From NCBI RefSeq assembly GCF_027172205.1, contig NC_070613.1, positions 56,270,001 to 56,334,000 on the forward strand: 64,000 nt of DNA, read 5' to 3'. How positions within the stretch are numbered: position 1 is the stretch's first letter; each line of letters begins with the position of its first letter. This stretch comes from Podarcis raffonei. Its lineage: Eukaryota; Chordata; Lepidosauria; Squamata; Lacertidae. The translations under genes and the position numbers were made by a program. Below the pieces are notes generated by a model that saw nothing but the letters and a program-made list of their open reading frames with translations, did not search any database and was not told the DNA's origin. Shown here piece after piece: positions 46,181 through 58,500 of the stretch.

Positions 46181-48834
46181 AACACTGGAAAGCAGTGTTT
46201 TAATCTAAATAATCCAAAGAATGAATTATTTGAGGCACAACACACACACACACCTTGATAACTGAAATACATTGATTCATTTATCAAAGCATGTAATACA
46301 CAAGGTTCAAATTGGGGCAGTATAAAGCAGCAATTCTGTCTTAAAGGTGGCAAACCACCTAGGCTTCACTAAATGGTTAATTTATGGCAGAGTGGAGAGC
46401 ATTATTGGACATTGTTGTTGTAGTTTTAAAAAAGATACAAAATAGCTTTTCAAAAGGAAACAGTTTTTAACTGAATGAATGAATGAATCTTGAGTTGGAT
46501 TGAAACAACATGCTTTCCTGAAAAAAATAACCAGCCTGAGATCTGATTTTAGTCACTGTAGAAGCTAAAACAAAACAACTGTATACAGAACCATGCTATC
46601 CTAAACACCAGCTGCTTCCTAATACATTTTTAATCTTCCATTTTATGCGGAGTTCTCTGTCTTAACTTCCCTAATCACAATGGCCAACACCCAACATATA
46701 CATGTTTTAATGAGTCAATGCCTGGTTAACCGATTAAGGTGTAATTAACGTAGCTTATTCTTCAGCATTCTAAGTGCTGACAACAAGACTGGGCAAGAAG
46801 AGCACTCTTTCTACTCTTGCCCATTGTAAAGGTTTTTGGAATGCACTTAAAATGATGTGACTAGTGCGGTGGGGGAAATATGCTAATAAATCTTGCCCAC
46901 AGTATATGTAAAAAAATAATTGTAAGATCCTAACAATAAAGGAAGTAAAATAAAACTATTCCCCACCTCCCCTATCTGCCACTTTTTACATGATGGAGTG
47001 CATACATTGTGATGAACTGCATGCAAGATTTAAGCATAGGGTGGACTCCCTGCAACTTGCTTCTGACCACAGAAGATTTAAGACTGCATAGAAGCAACAC
47101 AGTGTGGTTTTGGAGCTCTTCTTAAAAATTATTCATTTACCACACTCTGAATTGTAGGAGGAAATGCAGAATATAGGAATGAACTGGCAGTCTCCACAAG
47201 GAGGAACAATAATACCTTTCAACTCAACAAATTGTTTTTTTATGCTATATTGAACCTGTTATGCTAGTTTAGGCAGTGTATTCCAAGCTAAGTAACCACT
47301 CTAGATGATTGCTTTCTAAAATGTAGATTATGAAGACCTTGAGTTAAAAGATAACAACACAAATTAGTTTTGTTTCAATTAATTTTTCTTTGATGCACTT
47401 TAGTAACAGAGATGTCATTTAACTCATAGAAGCAGAGTGAGGAACCTCAGGCCATTTATTTCTTCCCAGTCCTCAGGACTCTCTCCCCAGGCCACACTCC
47501 TTGAGTACTTTTCCCTGGCTAGGATGTACTGTATTTCTGAATTGTAATAATGCCACTGGCTTGCATGGTTGGAGAAAGATGTGGGTGTGTTGAGAAACCT
47601 CTGGCTTTTGCATGGCTGGAATGTAGCCTACTGCACAAAGTAAAGAAACCACATCCATTGCTCAGCCTGCTTTCGCCTCTGGTTCCCACCTTTGCAGCTC
47701 CTGGAAAGTTGCAGCAGAGTGCTGTGACCCGGTTCTGCTTGTGGTCTTCCCATAGGCCTCTGGTTGACCACGGTGCCAACAGAGACCCAAACTAGACGGG
47801 CCTTTGGCCTGATCCAGCAGGTTTTTCCAGGGGTTTTCTTGCGTTCTTGTGACTCTTTAAACAATTTCCTGGTTTTAGAATACATTAATAAAAAGTTTCA
47901 GCCTTTCTTCACACTACTGCGGTTTAGAAAATTTCGTTTTGATAAACCAAGGACCCACAAAAAGATTCAAAATGTTTGAGTCATATCTGGTGTTAGTAAA
48001 AAAACAAACAAAAACCTCCTGCCTTGCACCCTCTTTTATTCAGGTACCAAATGTTTAATTCCAATGGGCAAATCATTATTTTTGCTGAAAACAGAAACCT
48101 TGACATAATCCTTAAGTATCTTAACTCAGACTTATCTCAGTAAAATAATTGAACATCCAAGTTAGTAAAAATGTAAGGAGTAAAAAATCTTTATTCATTT
48201 CCTATGTTCAAATTGACCCAGTCCAGAATAGTCTTAATTGACCTGTATCTGCCCTTCATTTCTCTGAGCAAGGCTTAAGATATAATCTAACTTGCATAAT
48301 TTTCTAGTTTTCTTATTAATAAACTTTAACCTAATTAACATTAGCATCCTGTTTCTTTGTTCTACAATGCACTGGCCTGAATCAGTTGCCCATTCGGCTA
48401 CACACAGAAGAACACCGGCAGTATTTACGGTATGTTGCTGGGAACTCACCTATGACTGATGTGTAAACTTGTTTTACAAGTTTAAAATTGTTGTCAGTGT
48501 GGAGGTTAGCCTTACCACATCCTAGTTTACAGTAATTTAAACAATTCACTGGCTGAATAAGAAAGATTGTTCCCCTTAATTCATCAGGACAATCTTAGAA
48601 AATTGGCATGCTTATATGTGTGAGAAATTAGTTGACAGTTGTGATCTACCAGACTTACTATCATAACAACATATGAGGAATATTTCCTCTCAATGCCTGC
48701 AGTCAGATCTTGGAGTCTAAATATTGCTGCAAGTGCAGTCCTACACATTCCTCCTCAGAAGTAAGCCTATTAGGTTCAATTGAACTTCTAGGTTGGCATG
48801 TATACTTGACACTGTGTAGGGTTACAGCCTAAGG

Positions 48835-49076
48835 CAGGGGTCAGCAAACTTTTTCAGCAGGGGGCTGGTCCACTCTCCCTCAGACCTTGTGGAGGGCCGG
48901 ACTATGTATTTCTTTGATGGGGGGGGGGAATGAACAAATTCCTATGCCCCACAAATAACCCAGAGATGCATTTTAAATAAAAGTACACATTCTACTCATG
49001 CAAAAACATGCTGATTCCTGGACCATCTGCGGGACGGATTTAGAAGGCCTTAGTGGGCCTTAGTTTGCCTTTTCAA
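48835..49076. mobile_element. hAT-type MITE (CAGGGGTCAGCAAACT family)
   Basis: CAGGGGTCAGCAAACTTTTT, then CCTATGCCCCACAAATAACC and GGCCTTAGTTTGCC. It is inverted relative to the copies at 18022 and 59400. The far end is eroded. Confidence 0.7.
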
Positions 49077-49666
49077 AGGGAAACTTTTTTCCCAAAGGGG
49101 GCCAAATTTGATGAAGTGAACATGCGTGATTGTAGTTGTTGTGCTTTTTAAAACAATTTTACCCCAAAGTTGTTGAACTTTTTTTACGATTGAACTTGAG
49201 CTTTTTTTATGATTTGACCCCAATAAATACATTGCCACAGTGGCCGGATAGAATCAGCTGGGGGGCCAAATTAGGCCCCCAAAACAGACAAAACAGGGGA
49301 AGGGACTTGGTTTGTTATATCCTCCTTATATGGGTTTTGTGCATTTTTTTCATCTTATGATTAGGGGAGCTCAGCCAGAACCCTAAGAATCTGGGCATGG
49401 AGGGGGTAAGGGATTTCCTAGGAGCATGAATGAATATGAGGACATGTTCTGCACCACAGCCTATTATCAAAGCAGGAAGAAAGGCAACAGCAATATGGAA
49501 TATGGTTGCATGGCTTTCTTCATATCTAACAAGGTTGCCTTCTCTCTCCCCCACCACCCAAAACATGTATGAGAGTTTTTGAAGCAATTTGCAGTGTAAT
49601 AAAAGTAAAATATTCACTCTTCTTTGAAAGCACAAGCTTGTTTTTCTAGATCTCATACTGTCCTGT

Positions 49667-50133
49667 CAGGGGCAGCCCATCAAGTTTTGCCACCTGAGGC
49701 GAAACACGAAGGTGCCGCCCCACTTTTGCTGCCTCTCCCCCCACCCACCGAAGTTCGCTTACTGGGGTCAGGCAATTGCGGCTTCTGGGGTCTTGGAAGA
49801 TCTTGTGAGAGCCTCATGAGATCTCACCAAAAGCAGCCACTTCTTCCCAGTGGCGTAGCGTGGGGGGTGCAGGGGGGGCCGGCCGCACCGGGCGCAACAT
49901 CTGGGGTTAGGGCAAATCCATGGGTTAGGGGGCGCAAATCCACGGGTTAGGGGGCGCAAATCCACAGGTTAGGGGGCGCAAATTACTTGCCTTGCCCCGG
50001 GTGCTGACAACCCACGCTACGCCACTGCTTCTTCCTTCTCCAATGGTGGTGGTGGAGCACCCACAGAAATGCCCCTTAGATTCTCCCATCTGAGGCGGCT
50101 GCCTCAGTTTGCCTCATGGACGGATCTGTCCTG
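49667..50133. mobile_element. hAT-like MITE hosting a second hAT MITE
   Basis: CAGGGGCAGCCCATCAAG, then CCACCTGAGGCGAA on the left, and TGAGGCGGCTGCCTCAG...GACGGATCTGTCCTG on the right. The flanks TGTCCTGT and AGTCTTGT agree at six of eight bases. It is split by the element at 49848-50027. Confidence 0.6.
49848..50027. mobile_element. Nested hAT MITE with 8-bp duplication
   Basis: The inverted ends CAGTGGCGTAGCGTGG and CCACGCTACGCCACTG are nearly exact, and CTTCTTCC is duplicated at 49840-49847 and 50028-50035. The middle has about four copies of a 20-21 bp unit containing GGGGCGCAAATCCA. Confidence 0.85.
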
Positions 50134-50639
50134 AGTCTTGTAAATAATGGGCACCAGGGATATAGCCTCCTTTTGGGAGGGTGCTTTTGAAGTTTTAAGA
50201 TCAAGACTGATTAAAAATAAATGGGTTCTACTGTGTTAGACATGGTGTGTCTATTCTACAAAACTGTTTGAAGTTGGGAACCTAGTGACATTGGGAAGAG
50301 ACATAATTTAGACTTTGATCTTTTATACTGTATTTCAAGGATACTTGATTCAAGAGACTGCAGAGTAGCCAGGAATCATCTTACAGTCACTGACCAGCTT
50401 GCTGAGTGGACGATTTCTCCTCAAACTAACCACACCTAATTCTGCTATTTTTGTCCACTCTCATTCCTGCCCGCGATACATCTGTTCATCATAATCCTGC
50501 AATAGCTATGCACTAGGGAAATGCACCAGAAAATACTTAAGTTAGAAAGTTATATACCAGGCCTGATTGTGTCTATCTTATGCTCTGTTAAGCAAATTCC
50601 AACATATGCAGGTTATGAGCTGACTCCAAAGTGAAAGTG

Positions 50640-51235
50640 TATTCCTTCCTTGGGCTGGGCAAAAAAAGGGTCATCTGAAAGTGGGGAATATTGACGACAC
50701 CAGTCCCTTGTCATGGTCAGATCACTTCTGGTAGAGATTTAGGATTTCAGCACCTTTTCACCTCTGCAGAGGCAGGAGACCTTTTTGATGGTTCATCCTC
50801 AGAGGGGATGGATCTAATGGGTTTTCAGATGGCTTGGGGGGATTTTCCAGCTGATATGACAGGAGGCACTCCTGTCAAAGCCCTGGCTGACCTCTGGAAC
50901 ATCTGAATGGCTCAGGCCACTGACACAATCACCCCTCAGTGCCCTCTCCTTCTTCGTGGAACCCTTTTGGCTCCCTGGTATACTCCAGAGCTTAGGGCAA
51001 GAAAACAAGCTAGGAGACAGCTTGAACACGGGTGGAGGAAAACTCCAGTCAAATGCAATTGAACATGGTGAGGACTCATAATCAAGCCAACCTATTGGCA
51101 GTGAAGGCAGCAAAGGAGGCAGCAATCTATGGTCTTTCAAACTGTCAGTGGGTTATTGCTTGTTATTAGGGTATGTATTCTTGTGTTTTTATATTGTAAA
51201 CCACTCTGTGATCTTCGGTAATTTAATTAATGAAA
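50640..51235 (+). mobile_element. L2-related LINE fragment
   Basis: The frame-broken translation resembles the endonuclease-to-RT linker of L2-like elements (a WSDH-like start, then LVYSRA..., NQANLLAVKAAKEA). It is followed by a tail-like GTAAACCACTCTGTGATCTT. Several stops and shifts mark it as old. Confidence 0.5.
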
Positions 51236-51379
51236 ATCACACCTGTGTGTTGCATTTGAAAGTGCTATTATTGTGAAAAATCAGAATTAGAGCAAACATT
51301 GGAGAACTATTATTCTGCTCCATGGGCACTGGGGGAGCTAAGAAGAAAGCTCTGTGCTGATTTTCTTTCATCTCATTAT

Positions 51380-52315
51380 TTTTTAAATTTTTATACCACC
51401 CTATACCCAGAGGTCTTTGACAAAAGTATTAATTTGCATGGGTCTGTGGATGTGCTAAGATTCTTCTAATGTTAGCTGGGACACATCTGCCTTGGGGGTG
51501 ATAAATCCCTAATCAATGTCCTCTGTATTCTTATTTGGTTCCACTTCTTGGGTAACAATTGTGTGCTACGAAACAATACCTCCTGCAAAAAAATACAGAT
51601 GGTTTAATTAGCCAGAGCCCTGGGAGAAGAGGATTGTTTTTGCATGGTGCCTAAAGATATGTAATGAAGGCACCAGGCGAACCTTCTTGGGGACAGCATT
51701 CCGCCAACAGGGAGCCACTGCAGAAAAGGCCTGTTTTTGTGTTGCCACCTTCCAGGATTCTCACGGAGGGGGCACACAAAGAAGGGCCTCAGATTTTGAT
51801 TGCAGGGTCCAGGTTGGTGTATATGAAGAGAGGTGGTCCGGGAAGTATTGCAGTCCTGAGCCATTTAAAGCCCGGAAACTGATTGGCATCCAGTGCAGTT
51901 GGGCCAGGAATTATGCTATATGATCAGATCATCTTGTCGCAGTGAGCAACCTGCCCACTGAATTCTGCATCAGCTGAAGTTTCCAAACCGTCTTCAGAGG
52001 CAGCCCTACGTATAATGTGTTGCAATAATCTAACCTAGAGGTTACCAGAGCATAAAAAACAAAAAATTAGGCTATCCCTGCCCAGATAGTGGCACAGCTG
52101 GGGGCCACCAGTGTTTCAGTCTTATCTGGATTGAGCTTCAGTTTATTGGCTCTCACCCAGTCCATTATCAAGGCCAGACACTGGTCCAGTACACCACTTT
52201 CACACTTGTTGATGTAAATGAGAACCAGAGCTGGGTGTCATCAGCATACTGATGAATTTAGTTGGAAGCCTGTATGTTTGCTAGCAGTGAAGTGAAGGTT
52301 TCATGAATGCCTACA
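51380..52315 (-). mobile_element. L2-related LINE fragment, reverse orientation
   Basis: The minus strand carries YADDTQL-like code near 52240 and [20 protein letters not shown] near 52010, then LLREN/RPF-type 3' ORF sequence and, at the left end, a tail-like CACCCTATACCCAG. The frame is broken in several places. Confidence 0.6.
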
Positions 52316-52419
52316 AGGACCACCAAGCATTTATTAGAATAGATATAGGAGGTTCAGCCTTCCCCACTGCTATATTTCCCCACTGCTATATCACATCTAG
52401 TCCATTTAGCTTTACATTG

Positions 52420-52520
52420 ACAGTAGTTCTCCAGGATTTTAAGACAGGGTTCTCTCCCAGCCCTACCTTGCAATGCCAGGATTTGAACAAGGGATCTTCT
52501 GCATACAAAGCAAATGACCC
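52420..52520 (-). mobile_element. tRNA-derived SINE fragment
   Basis: CCAGCCCTACCTTGCAATGC, then GGGATCTTCTGCATACAAAG, is the inverse of a tRNA-type SINE head shared with the copies at 4485 and 19884. Confidence 0.55.
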
Positions 52521-53324
52521 TTCTCCAGCTATTTTTAGGTGGTTGTTGTTATGTCTGATAGCAGGTCTGATGCTATCCAAGTACTTTAACAAAAATTATC
52601 CTTTTAGAGGTCCAAATGCTTATCATATAATTTATGAATATCTGATTATCAAGTTATTTGGGCAGTCAGTATTAACAAATAAATAACATCCTTGGTTAAG
52701 ACCTTTCCATGGATCCTATTGTTACAAAATTAGGATGTCGCAAAAGCATCACTTCGGGGGAAGATCAAGAAATGGTAACCTATTTATTAACAGCAGCAAG
52801 AGCAGAAATCTGGAAAACCCCTCCTCCACTAGCAGAAAAATCCTGACTCTGGAGTTGGGGAGATGACCTTCATGAGTCATGACAAAACTAAATAAGACTA
52901 ACACAAAATCAGCAAATTGAAGATAAGATAATGGAGCTTGTTTATGTGATTTGTAACAACAAGATGCAAGAACAAAGCCATATGATTTGTTTGGAGACAT
53001 AAAAGTTATCAAAAACTTTATACATTTCTGTTATAGATTAAGCACTTTATCAAGTTTTAAATAAGCTGGAAACATGCAATGTAAATTTTGTTGCATTTAC
53101 AGACAATATATTTATTAAAACAACATTTATCCATCAATTGTATCAAGGTATTTGGAAATAAGTATCGTATTAAGGTTTCTGGGAATAAATAGAGAGCCAT
53201 TCTTAAATTATGTCTCCTGTGCCTTTAAATAAAATGGAAAATCAATAGCTGGGGAACCTTCCATCCCTGCATCTTCTCCTCATGTCGAATCACTGCTTCT
53301 CCTGACCAAAAAATAAAGAGAGAT

Positions 53325-53335
<11 letters not shown>

Positions 53336-53399
<64 letters not shown>

Positions 53400-53437
53400 T
53401 AATATATTTACGTATACCCCGCCCATCTGACTGTCAG
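53336..53437 (-). repeat. (ATT)n/(AAT)n microsatellite and L2-type tail
   Basis: A (TTA)n run passes into (TAA)n, making a self-complementary block, followed by ATACCCCGCCCATCTGACTG from an L2-like tail. It lies directly upstream of the CDK13 CpG island. Confidence 0.7.
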
Positions 53438-53656
53438 AAAAACTTCTAATTACTTCGCTTCATTTGAGCTGCCACGGAGGCGACCCTCTAAAAAGCCGGA
53501 GAACTTCGAGCGCTTTTCGGACACCCTGCGTGGCCCCTCTGTCTCCTGCCCCGCACATGGAGGAGCTGCCAGTTTCAACAGGGGACCGGAAGTGTCGCAT
53601 CGGGGGCAGTTCCCTATGACCTCTGAAATCCAGGATGCGGTCGAGGAAGCCGCCGG

Positions 53657-53668
53657 CCGGAAGTTCCG
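53657..53668. promoter_or_regulatory. CDK13: ETS-type site in CDK13 promoter
   Basis: CCGGAAGTTCCG is a near-palindromic ETS-family core on both strands, and another CCGGAAGTG lies about 70 bp upstream. Such pairs are usual in housekeeping CpG-island promoters. Confidence 0.4.
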
Positions 53669-53784
53669 TACAGTAGGGGAAGGGAGGAGGGGGGAGCGGA
53701 GCAAAGCCTCGCGAGATCCCTCCGTGCTGAGGGAAGCGAGCCGAGCTCTCCAGATAGGCCTGCCCCCGTCTTTACCTCAGCGAC

Positions 53785-53797
53785 GGCGCAGGCGCAG
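53785..53797. promoter_or_regulatory. CDK13: NRF1-like site in CDK13 promoter
   Basis: GGCGCAGGCGCAG resembles the NRF1 consensus (GCGCAnGCGC type). It lies about 425 bp upstream of the CDK13 ATG within the CpG island. Confidence 0.4.
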
Positions 53798-54108
53798 TCG
53801 GGCCGGTCTCCCCTTCTGTCTCTTTCTGTGGGAGTGTGAGGGAGAGAGAGAAGCGCAAAGCGGGCGACGGGGACCGTTCGGCGGCCTCTTCTGCCCCGCC
53901 ACCTCCGGCTTAGGCCGTGAAGCGACGAGCCGTGGGCGGCGGCGGGATCCTGCGCGCCGGTGCGGGGCGGGCTGAGGCGACTGTCGGCGGCAGCGGCGCG
54001 CCAGGCCTCACTCGGGGCCCTGCCGGGAATGCGGAGAGTTCGCGTCAGGCGCCGCGCATCGCCAGGAGGCCGCCGGGGACGCTTCTGAGGAGGAGGCCGG
54101 GGCGCCTC

Positions 54109-54114
54109 ATGTGA
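54109..54114 (+). promoter_or_regulatory. Minimal upstream ORF (ATG-TGA) before CDK13
   Basis: ATG is followed directly by TGA, about 100 bases before the CDK13 start. If transcribed in the leader this is a start-stop uORF, a known way to slow scanning ribosomes. Confidence 0.4.
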
Positions 54115-54144
54115 AGAGACCGGCGCGCTCGGGATCCGGGTCCC

Positions 54145-54183
54145 ATGGCGGCTCCTGCTCTGGGCTCGTCCTCGGCGCCTTGA
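54145..54183 (+). promoter_or_regulatory. 12-codon upstream ORF before CDK13
   Basis: ATG in context CCCATGG opens [12 protein letters not shown] and stops 28 bases before the CDK13 ATG, in another frame. Its G at +4 gives a somewhat better start context than the main ATG, which has C at -3 and C at +4. Confidence 0.45.
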
Positions 54184-54211
54184 CGGAGTCCTGTTCGCCG
54201 GAGCGGTCCCG

Positions 54212-55518
54212 ATGCCGAGCACTTCGGAGGCGGCGGCGGCGGCGGCGTCTTCGTCCGGAGGCGGGAGCGGCGTCCGGGGCTGGGGCGGCTCCGAGTCGCC
54301 GGCGGCGGAGAAGAAGCGGTTGCATCACCGGCGGCGGAAGCGCGGCTCGTCGGCCCAGCCGCCGCCGCCTCCTCAGCCTCCTTCTCCTCAGCCGCTGCCC
54401 GCGTCTCCCGCGGCGGCCCCTCCGCTGCTGTTCCCGCTGCTGCCGCCGCCGCCGCTGCCGCAGCAGCCCTCGCTCCTGCAGCCGCCGCTGCCGCCGCAGT
54501 CCCTGCTGTTCCTGGCGGCCACCGGCTCCTCCTGCTGCGGGGAAGGGGGGGAGCGGAAGCGGCCCCGGGGCAAGCGGCGCCCGGGCTCCCGGCACAAGCG
54601 GCGGCGCGTCCGGTTGCGCGGGGGGGCGGGCCTGTCGGAGCGGCGCGGGAGCGGGGCGGGCCTGGGGCCTCTGGTGGAAGCGGCGGCCGAGGAGTACGAC
54701 GACGTCAGCTCCCAGTCGGAGGGGCCGCTGGGCGGCGGGACGGCCGGGGCGGGGAGCGGCGCGGGGAGCCCGGGCTCCTCCTCGGGCGGAGGCGCGGGCA
54801 GCCAGCCGCGCTCCAGCCGCGCCGAGGCGGAGCGGGGCCCCCGGCGGCCGCCGCGGAGGGAGCACCGCAGCAGCAGCGGCCGGCGCTCCCGGGAGCGCCA
54901 CCGGGAGCACCGGCGGCGGGGGGAGGACAAGGACAAAGCGCCGCCGCCGCCGCAGCATCCGGAGGGAGCGGCCGCGGCCGCCCGGGTAGGGGGAGCCGAG
55001 GCCTCCTCCTCCTCTTCCTCCTCCAAGTCCCGTAGCCGCCACAACCACAGCGGCGGCCAGGACCGAGAGGGGCCCCGGAGCAGCAGCGGCGGCGGCAGCG
55101 ACGGCCGCAGGAAGGGCTCGGCTGTCTCGCCCAGCGGCGGCGGCGGCGGCGGCAGCAGCAGTAGCAGGAAAGACCGGCAGAGCAAAGCCCCGCGAAGCCA
55201 GGCGAAGGCGGCCAAGGAGCCTCCTTCTGCTTACAAGGAGACACCCAAGGCGTACCGGGAGGACAAGGCCGAGCCGAAGGCCTACAGGCGGCAGCGGTCC
55301 TCGCCGAGCCCCGGCCGCGATGACAGCCCGCCCAGCCACAGGGCCTCGCAGAGCCAGCGCAGCCGCAAGTCGCTCAGCCCCCGCTCGCCTCTCAGCCCTT
55401 ATCGCCGCCGCTCGCCCAGCTACAGCCGGCACAGCTCCTACGAGCGCGGCGGGGATGTTTCGCCCAGCCCGCACAGCAGTTGGCGCCGCTCTCGCAGCCC
55501 CTACAGCCCCGCCATCAG
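54212..55518 (+). CDS. CDK13: CDK13 coding exon 1
   Basis: The start at 54212 fits MPS of CDK13. The donor is CATCAG|GTAAGG. It encodes low-complexity, strongly basic and Ser/Arg-rich sequence with high GC at third positions. The antisense strand is open over long stretches purely because of the GC content. Confidence 0.95.
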
Positions 55519-58500
55519 GTAAGGTGCAGGGCCACCTTGACAGAACAGAGGATGGTTGGGAGGGATCCTACCTTCAGAAAGGTTCAGAATTGTGACCTGA
55601 AAGGGATAGGCTGGGAATTCTCTTTAAGTAGTGGTCTTCAATATGTAAACATCTCCGTTTTCCTTTCTCTTGTGGGACCATAGTAGGAAATACAACTCAG
55701 CTGGTGAGCTTTGGCTTGAACCCATTACCAAGTTTGAGAATGCAGAATTTTCACACGAAATTGGCATTTCTTTAATTTGATGGAACTTTTAGGGTCATAG
55801 CAAAGTGCCATAGGTATTTTCTAAACAGGTCTCTTTCTAAATTGTGCTAAAAGTTGGGGGTAGTTACAATCAGTTACTGCTGGAGTGGTGCAGGTGACAT
55901 ACCCTGAAAGTATTGTGAAATTCCTTTCGGAACCAAATCACTTCAAACTGAAAATTTTGAAAAACTTTAGATGTTTTGAGCTAAAAACTATTCACTTCTA
56001 AATGTTTTGCAGCTTAAACAAAGTAGGCTGCAATCCTATGCACGATTCTTTGGAAGTAAGTGACATTGAACTTGGTGGGGCTTACTTGCAAGTTGACATG
56101 TGTACGATTTCACTGGTAGAATTTCTCAGTACACTACAGAAGTGTTTCCTCAAATATTATACTGTGTAAAAACAGGCTGTTATCTGCAACTCAGTGTGGC
56201 TGCAAGTTACTAGCCTATGTTTCTGCCTTTGCTGCCAAGGAAGTAGTTTCTTAATAGGCTAGTATAAAAATTGTCTTCTATCAAGGGGACTGGTGGAGGA
56301 ATGACTGCATGATCTACATCTCCTCTGCTGTCCTGTTTCTGTGATAGAGGAAAGGGTTTTCCTTCTGCAGTGATCATGGGAACCAAATGGGCTGACAGGA
56401 GAGACAGAATTTTCTATGCTTTCTCAGCCAGTCAGCTCACTCACCTGCATGGAATTCTTGGTTGCTTTTGGCTGCTGAAGTTGTTAAATTTGAGACTGTC
56501 TCTTCATAGAAAATGGGAAGATTGTTTTTAGACTTGGGATGTATTCTTTAGATAAGGTTTTGATTACTGTTCAGTTTTGAACAGCTCAGGTTTTGTTTGA
56601 TTTCTATATCAATACATAAAGCAGGAGTGCTTTCTACATCACCTTTTTGGGTTGAGATAAGGGCTTGGTAACATGACAAGAGGTTTTCTAGGAACATATG
56701 TCTGCCAGTAGCTACTCTGGTTTTGAAAAACCTCCTTTGACCTAATCCTGTCTGTTATGACTGTTGTCTGCAATGCAATTCTGTATATGCAAAGCAAGCC
56801 CCACTGAGTTCAGTGGAGCTTATTCCCAGGTAAGTGTTTATAGAATTGTAGTCTTTGATAGTTTTTGTAGCTCATTACTACCAATTTCGATTCTTCTTTT
56901 CCTTCACAGTACAGACAACTCCCCATTTACCCACATGGCTTCACTAGCACAGCTGATGGGTGGGGAAGAGCCTTTCCTGCCCCTCTGCTGTGGCAGTTGA
57001 TCTGTCACTTCAGGCTCTCACACAGCTGACAGGTGGGAACAGGGGAAGGTTCTTCCAGCCCATCAACTGAGCTGATACAGGCGACCTTTTGGGTATGCAG
57101 ACAGGGGTTCAGAATATAACCCCTGTGTAAATGGAGAGTCGCCTATATATACATATGGAATGTCAGCTTAATTGAAGTCAACATTTTCAGTAGTCCATAC
57201 TCCTGTTTGATACAGAGAATCATTTAACTCGTTTTAGCGCCAATTAAAACGCTGGTTCACATAACTTCTGTTCATAGCTTTCAAATCAGTTTTCAAAAGT
57301 GTTCTGTGGTGGCATTGTGCTAGTGGAAGCACTTCTTGCACAAGGGAAGACACTCTCCCCCCGCCCCCCCATTCTTCTCCTACCAATTGTAGCCCTTTAT
57401 GCATGCTTATTATTGGAAAATACATAGGTTGGTAGGAAAGAGGTCTTCGGCTCTACCTAATGTAACAAGTTGGAGAGCCAAGAAAGCCATGCTGGTTCCT
57501 TTGTTGTCAGGAGATAGATCCAAGATGATGTCTCATCTCCAGGTCCAAGGGAGAAGTGAGAGGAGGAGGCGGAAGTGAGAGAGATGCAACCTGAGGATTC
57601 TACTTCAAAGGAAGGATGGTCAGCACAGTTTAAAGGACAGAGGCAGTTTAAGAAGTTGGAGGTCTCCTGCTTTATCTGTTTAACCATATGCAGAACCCTT
57701 ATCTCAACAAGCTGAGTTGCACCCCACTTTCAACTGGAAAAGGATTAGGGTCCTCCAGAGTGACATCAGCTGATGGGTGGGTGTGGTTTGAGGAAAATGG
57801 CCTCATGGCAAAATTGCAGTGCGATTGGTCTGTGGATCAGAGGTTCCCCACCCCTGTGCTACAGTTGGCTTTTTACCTTGTGGATGGGTGGAATGCAGCA
57901 AGAGCTACAATAGTAGCTGTCTGTAATGTTTGAACCTCAGGTGCTTAGTTATTTATGGTATGACGTCCATTCCACACTGATTAGGTAGGGCTTGCCAGTA
58001 GGGCAACTGCATGGATGACAACTTTCAAGGTTTTTTGTTGCAAATCCCTCCTTGCCCCTTAAACCCTACTTCCTCCACCAAGAGAGGGTTTTATCATTTA
58101 GGAGCTAGTAATTTAAGATGTATGTGCATGTGATCACACACTCACACACATGCTTTCTCTTTCCCTGCCCCCTCAATATTCTGCCATGGTAAATACTAGT
58201 GGAAGAGAGTTTCAGATGAAACTCCTGTTTGTAGTATTTGACTTGTAATGTTTTGGTAATTATTATTGTCAAACCAGAGGTGATAAACCAAAGTTTTTTA
58301 TTATGTTTCTGAGGGAGGGTGGCAATAGATGAGGTTTATTTTTCCAGAGTAGATAGTTATAGAATAGAATTGCAAGCCATTATCTAAGTACAAAACTTTG
58401 GGGCCTGGAAAGGAGCTTGTGTATGTGTGAAGGAACAAGAAGATTCACTGGAGAAAAAGGCAGGTCACAGCTTAATAGTTACAGTTCACAAGTAGCAAAG

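Larger units (their letters stand above)
43126..53449. other. RALA-CDK13 intergenic region
   Basis: About 10 kb made of the MITEs, hAT elements, L2 pieces and SINEs listed separately. The stretch 45.2-48.8 kb has no recognised element beyond a partial MITE and a (CA)n run near 46240. No coding signal was seen. Confidence 0.6.
53450..55520. promoter_or_regulatory. CDK13: CpG island, CDK13 promoter and first exon
   Basis: An abrupt rise in C+G and CpG begins near 53450, right after a microsatellite, and ends at the exon 1 donor. It includes ETS-like CCGGAAGTG near 53586, palindromic CCGGAAGTTCCG at 53657-53668 and NRF1-like GGCGCAGGCGCAG near 53785. The transcription start is not resolvable from sequence. 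Confidence 0.85.

Noticed and set aside
54107-55474. Long open reading frame (455 aa) antisense to CDK13 exon 1
   Set aside because: The sequence is GC-saturated and low in complexity, so stops are rare in every frame. The product is Ala/Arg/Pro repeats with no family, while the plus strand matches CDK13.
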